A stretch of DNA of 64,000 nt from Gilliamella apicola (GTDB lineage: Bacteria > Pseudomonadota > Gammaproteobacteria > Enterobacterales > Orbaceae): assembly GCF_000599985.1 (NCBI RefSeq), contig NZ_CP007445.1, positions 930,001 through 994,000 on the forward strand, read 5' to 3'. The notes under the pieces are model-generated. The model saw only the letters and a program-made list of their open reading frames with translations. It had not been told where the DNA came from and did not search any database. Below, one piece after another: positions 60,632 to 64,000 of this stretch. A program made the translations under genes and the position numbers. How positions within the stretch are numbered: position 1 is the stretch's first letter; each line of letters starts with the position of its first letter.

Positions 60632-61402
60632 ATGATTAAATCGATTTACCCTTATTGGACTGCACCTAAAAATATTCATGCGTTTACTACAACCAGAACA
60701 GGTGGTGTTAGTTTAGCGCCATTTGCCAGTTTAAATTTGGGTAATCGAACTGATGATAATTTAGATCATGTTGCCGAAAACCGTAAGCGTATCATTAATG
60801 CTCAGCAGATACCCAGTGAACCTTATTGGCTTAATCAAACGCATAGTACTATCGCGCTAGATATTTCACAAATTGCTCTACAAGCGCCAACAGGAAAGAT
60901 AAATACTCATCAATCATTTGAAGCCGATGCTTCTTATACAAATCAACCCAAGCAAGTTAGTGTTGTGCTAACAGCAGACTGTCTGCCTGTGTTATTTTGT
61001 TCAAGAAAAGGCGATGAAGTCGCTGCTGCCCATGCCGGTTGGCGAGGGTTATGTCATGGTATTTTAGAAGAAACAGTTAAAAAATTTGCCTGCCCAACCG
61101 ATGAAATATTAGCTTGGATGGGGCCCGCTATTAGTGCAAAAAAATTTGAGGTAGGAGTTGAAGTTAAACATCAATTTGAAAAAGTCGATTCTAACGCTAA
61201 ATTGGCTTTTACTTTAATTAACCCGACCGAGCAAAAATATCTGGCTGACTTGTATTTAATTGCCAAACAACGTTTGCAAGCTATGGGGATTGTTAATGTG
61301 TTTGGTGGGGACTACTGTACTTGTACCGAACAAGATAAATTCTTCTCATATCGCCGTGAAAATAAGACAGGTCGAATGGCATCAATGATTTGGTTTGATT
61401 AA
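60632..61402 (+). CDS. pgeF: Peptidoglycan editing factor PgeF (YfiH)
   Basis: Multicopper-oxidoreductase-related hydrolase that removes wrongly incorporated serine-containing cell-wall precursors in E. coli. Zinc/catalytic residues are visible in TADCLPVLFC, AAAHAGWRGLCHGI and GGDYCTCTE. ATG 60632 (MIKSIYPYW) is the natural start; an in-frame TTG at 60620 overlaps rluD and is unlikely. 256 residues. Operon with rluD, as in E. coli. Confidence 0.94.
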   Translation: MIKSIYPYWTAPKNIHAFTTTRTGGVSLAPFASLNLGNRTDDNLDHVAENRKRIINAQQIPSEPYWLNQTHSTIALDISQIALQAPTGKINTHQSFEADASYTNQPKQVSVVLTADCLPVLFCSRKGDEVAAAHAGWRGLCHGILEETVKKFACPTDEILAWMGPAISAKKFEVGVEVKHQFEKVDSNAKLAFTLINPTEQKYLADLYLIAKQRLQAMGIVNVFGGDYCTCTEQDKFFSYRRENKTGRMASMIWFD

Positions 61403-61832
61403 ACCGCAAAGTATTAAGTTGGAATAAAAATACCTGTATATTGTTTATTTGTTTACCATTTAATTTTGAATTAAATAAATAAAAATATTTACCTATTTAA
61501 TACTGTGCATTCTATTTTTGTTATATCTTGAATGATTTATTAAGTGAATTTTGATTTATTTTCGAGTATAGATAGTTTATGGAAGCTCGATTATGTTTAT
61601 TCATAAAATTTATCACAATTTGAACGAACTGATTTATAAATACGAAGCTAGTGTAATAACATAATTCTTGTTTCTAATATGAGCTGTGGCAAAAATAAAA
61701 CGAAACGGTATAGACATCTGAATATTTTTTACAGGTTATCTGTTTTAGTTTATTAAGGCTTTTGTAACAAAAGCCTTAATTATGAGAAATATCTATATAA
61801 TAAAAAACGAATTGAAACAAAATTACCAAAAC
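61403..61832. other. Intergenic region with terminator-like palindrome
   Basis: No gene supported. It is AT-rich, with a perfect 12-bp inverted repeat TTAAGGCTTTTG-TAA-CAAAAGCCTTAA at 61753-61779 between convergent pgeF and proP. T-runs after it are weak on both strands but the stem is strong, so it probably terminates one or both genes. Confidence 0.5.
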
Positions 61833-63338
61833 TCAATCTAATTTCGGATGTTGATTAACTAAATCTTGACGTTGTTCTTGTAGGTTTTCTATCTGTTCGT
61901 CGATATCTTCTACTTTTTGCTCGATGGAATCAAAGTGATCCGATAAGATCTCTTTTGCTTCTGAACGATCTGATGCTGCTGGTGTTGCACCTCTTAATGG
62001 CTGATTGGCGGTTTCTCTCATTTTTACACCAGTAAGTAATCCTACTAATGCAACAATCATCAAGTAGTAAGCTGGCATGTATAAGTTATTAGTTTCTTCT
62101 ACTAACCAAGCGGCAAAAGTTGGTGTTGCACCAGCAATTAACACTGAAATATTAAACGAGATAGCCAATGCACTGTAACGGATGTTGGTTGGAAAAATGG
62201 CCGGTAATATTGATGCCATTACTCCCGTAAAACAGTTTAGTAAAACTGCTAATATCAATAATCCTAAAAAAATAAGACCAATAACATCACTATTAATCAT
62301 AACAAAAGCAGGATAGGAAAGGATTAGTAATCCTAGACTTCCTCCTATTATAAAGGGTCTACGTCCTATTTTGTCACTAATTAACCCTATCATAGGTTGC
62401 ACAAATAACATACCAATCATGATAGCAATAATAATTAATACACCATGATCAGTATGATAATTTAAATTGTGAGATAAGTAACTTGGCATATAGGTAAGTA
62501 GCATATAATAGGTGACATTAGTAACAATGACTAATCCAACACAAACAAATAAGCTTTTCCAATACTTGGTGATGATTTCTTTGAAAGTCATTTTAGATGG
62601 ATTTGCAATATTGGCTTGTTCATTTTTATCCATTGAATCAGTATGTTGCATAAATGCAGGAGTCTCTTCTAATGCATGACGTAAATAAAGACCGACTAGT
62701 CCTAATGGCAGTGCAAATAAAAATGGAATTCGCCATCCCCAATTTTGGAATCTAGCATCACCAAGGATAGTTGATAATAGCACAACTAAGCCAGCGCCCA
62801 CTAGAAAACCAGCAATGGAGCCAAAGTCTAACCAACTTCCCATAAAACCACGTTTACGGTCTGGCGAGTATTCGGCTACAAAAATTGCTGCGCCAGAATA
62901 TTCACCACCAATCGAAAAGCCTTGCGCTAATTTAGCCAACAATAATAGTACAGGGGCGGTAATGCCAATTGATGCATAGGAAGGAATTAGTCCAATACAA
63001 AATGTACTTAATGACATGATAATGATGGTGACAGAAAGTACTTTTTGCCGACCAAATTTATCGCCTAATATACCAAACACTAATCCACCTAATGGTCGAA
63101 CTAAAAAAGGCACCGAGAAAGTTGCCAATGCAGCAACTACTTGTACATTTGGTGAAGCATTAGGGAAAAATACTTGTCCTAATACATAAGCTAAAAAACC
63201 ATATACGCCAAAATCAAACCATTCCATTGCGTTACCAAGTGCTGCTGCGATAATGGCTTTTTTTAATTTGCTATCATCAATAATCGTTATGTCATTTATA
63301 TTTAATGGGTGATTCTTCGGTTTTATTGTTTTCTTCAT
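61833..63338 (-). CDS. proP: Osmosensing proline/betaine transporter ProP
   Basis: 12-helix major facilitator proton symporter that takes up proline and glycine betaine under osmotic upshift. AALGNAMEWFDFGVYGFLAYVL, GDKFGRQKVLSVTI, GGEYSGAAIFVAEYSPDRKRGFMGSWLDFGS align closely with E. coli ProP. The C-terminal 45 residues (EAKEILSDHFDSIEQKVEDIDEQIENLQEQRQDLV) form the antiparallel coiled coil that tunes osmosensing in ProP, absent from most MHS relatives. 501 residues. Confidence 0.95.
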   Translation of the reverse strand: MKKTIKPKNHPLNINDITIIDDSKLKKAIIAAALGNAMEWFDFGVYGFLAYVLGQVFFPNASPNVQVVAALATFSVPFLVRPLGGLVFGILGDKFGRQKVLSVTIIIMSLSTFCIGLIPSYASIGITAPVLLLLAKLAQGFSIGGEYSGAAIFVAEYSPDRKRGFMGSWLDFGSIAGFLVGAGLVVLLSTILGDARFQNWGWRIPFLFALPLGLVGLYLRHALEETPAFMQHTDSMDKNEQANIANPSKMTFKEIITKYWKSLFVCVGLVIVTNVTYYMLLTYMPSYLSHNLNYHTDHGVLIIIAIMIGMLFVQPMIGLISDKIGRRPFIIGGSLGLLILSYPAFVMINSDVIGLIFLGLLILAVLLNCFTGVMASILPAIFPTNIRYSALAISFNISVLIAGATPTFAAWLVEETNNLYMPAYYLMIVALVGLLTGVKMRETANQPLRGATPAASDRSEAKEILSDHFDSIEQKVEDIDEQIENLQEQRQDLVNQHPKLD

Positions 63339-63817
63339 AAAATACCGCCTATTTTCATGTTATAAATGAAAAGAAATAGTGCAACAAGATGAATACAATT
63401 CAAACGACACATTTACAATGTGTTATTCAGTTAATTTTATTGATGAAAATTTAAGTAAAGATAAAAGAGGGCAATAAAAAAGCAAAAAACGATGTTTTGT
63501 AGATGCATTCTAATATAACTTAATATCGACAAAACTGTTCTTTTAATGAAAATTAGTGACTAATTATAGCAAAATATCTAATTATGTAAAATAAGGTAAA
63601 TAAACCGTCTAATTTTTTCAAATCATCAGTCAGTTCCTGTTCATAAGTGTTATGACATAATTAGCAATCGTATAACGGGCAGTCATTTAAAGGTTGATAT
63701 ATGATCTAAAAACAGGTATTTTGTGACCGGTTTAACAAATATAGTTTATATTAGAAATAAACAGTTCAATAAAGCAAAGTTGTATTTGCTATATACATGA
63801 AATATATCGAGGATAAC
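63339..63817. other. Divergent region between proP and vgrG
   Basis: 479 AT-rich bases with no gene seen. It must carry the proP promoter and that of the VgrG gene. No repeated or palindromic element stands out. Confidence 0.5.
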
Positions 63818-64000
63818 ATGGATAAAGGATTAACCAATTTGGTGAATCAATTAGGCAATGGTTTAAGTCGTGGTTTAAAGAATGGTTTGGTTAATGGAGC
63901 GGGTCACAATCGTTATACATTAAATATCGAAGATTTACCTGCTGAGGTTTCAATCTTACAGGTTGAAGGTAATGAACAACTTAACCAGCCTTGGTATTAC
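63818..64000 (+). CDS. vgrG: Type VI secretion VgrG (TssI), 3' end beyond window
   Basis: First 61 codons only. After a Gly/Leu/Asn-rich N-terminus (NQLGNGLSRGLKNGLVNGAG), NRYTLNIEDLPAEVSILQVEG and QPWYY are the opening beta-strands of the gp27-like domain of VgrG spike proteins. GAGG lies seven bases before the ATG. VgrG forms the tip of the T6SS puncturing device and often carries effectors downstream, outside this window. The pre-domain of about 30 residues is longer than in many VgrGs. Confidence 0.85.
   Translation, partial: MDKGLTNLVNQLGNGLSRGLKNGLVNGAGHNRYTLNIEDLPAEVSILQVEGNEQLNQPWYY

Noticed and set aside
61671-61750. Short peptide MSCGKNKTKRYRHLNIFYRL...
   Set aside because: 25 codons with no ribosome binding site; the RHLNIFY resemblance to a LysR start is too short to support a remnant.

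Overview
The window is chromosomal DNA from an AT-rich gammaproteobacterium. Its housekeeping gene order is that of Enterobacterales and Pasteurellales relatives: xerC-yigB-uvrD, holD-rimI beside rsmC, yihI-hemN, yfhM-pbpC-ndk, rplM-rpsI-sspA-sspB, ygiF-glnE, leuS-lptE-holA-nadD and bamD-rluD-pgeF. The low GC, the synteny breaks between these blocks and a complete tet(B) transposon fit an Orbaceae insect-gut symbiont such as Gilliamella. That taxonomic call is inference from gene content; no 16S gene is present.

Layout. 1-12.4 kb holds recombination, repair, iron-sulphur, thiamine, ribosome-modification, haem and CoA genes, plus a pair of unrecognised secreted proteins (4.5-5.8 kb). 12.4-13.2 kb is a decayed intergenic stretch. 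13.18-15.1 kb is a queuosine-precursor operon (queF-queC-yhhQ) headed by a clear preQ1-I riboswitch. 15.3-24.4 kb holds the alpha-2-macroglobulin/PBP1C pair, ndk and a membrane protein. 24.8-36.2 kb is a polar amino-acid ABC transporter (binding protein and two permeases) whose first permease gene is split by a full-length Tn10 (26112-35259, 9148 bp) with a perfect 9-bp target duplication. The transposon carries two 1329-bp IS10 copies, tetD, tetC, tetA(B), tetR(B), an ArsR-type regulator, an ACT-domain gene with a frameshift, an ABM-domain protein, gltS and a truncated LysR gene. Both tet operators differ by one base from the Tn10 sequence as I remember it.

36.3-39.4 kb is a compact envelope-stress module: a YbjG-type undecaprenyl pyrophosphate phosphatase with a PmrA-box-like promoter, the PmrA/PmrB (BasR/BasS) two-component system and YrbL. 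39.4-41.9 kb is rplM-rpsI-sspA-sspB with a structured leader. 42.0-45.7 kb is a pair of half-size ABC transporters behind a strong Fur box, probably for iron-siderophore traffic. 45.8-51.6 kb holds ygiF-glnE, ttcA, yeiP and a cysteine-cluster protein. 51.7-63.3 kb holds lysP, infA, the leuS operon, bamD, rluD, pgeF and proP. A type VI secretion VgrG begins at 63818 and runs off the end; xerC is cut at the left edge.

No rRNA, tRNA or CRISPR array was seen. The most interesting signals are the ybjG-pmrAB-yrbL module with its promoter box, the altered tet operators, the preQ1 switch driving a single-module QueF, and the Fur-controlled ABC pair. All are new local arrangements of known families; I did not find a wholly new system.
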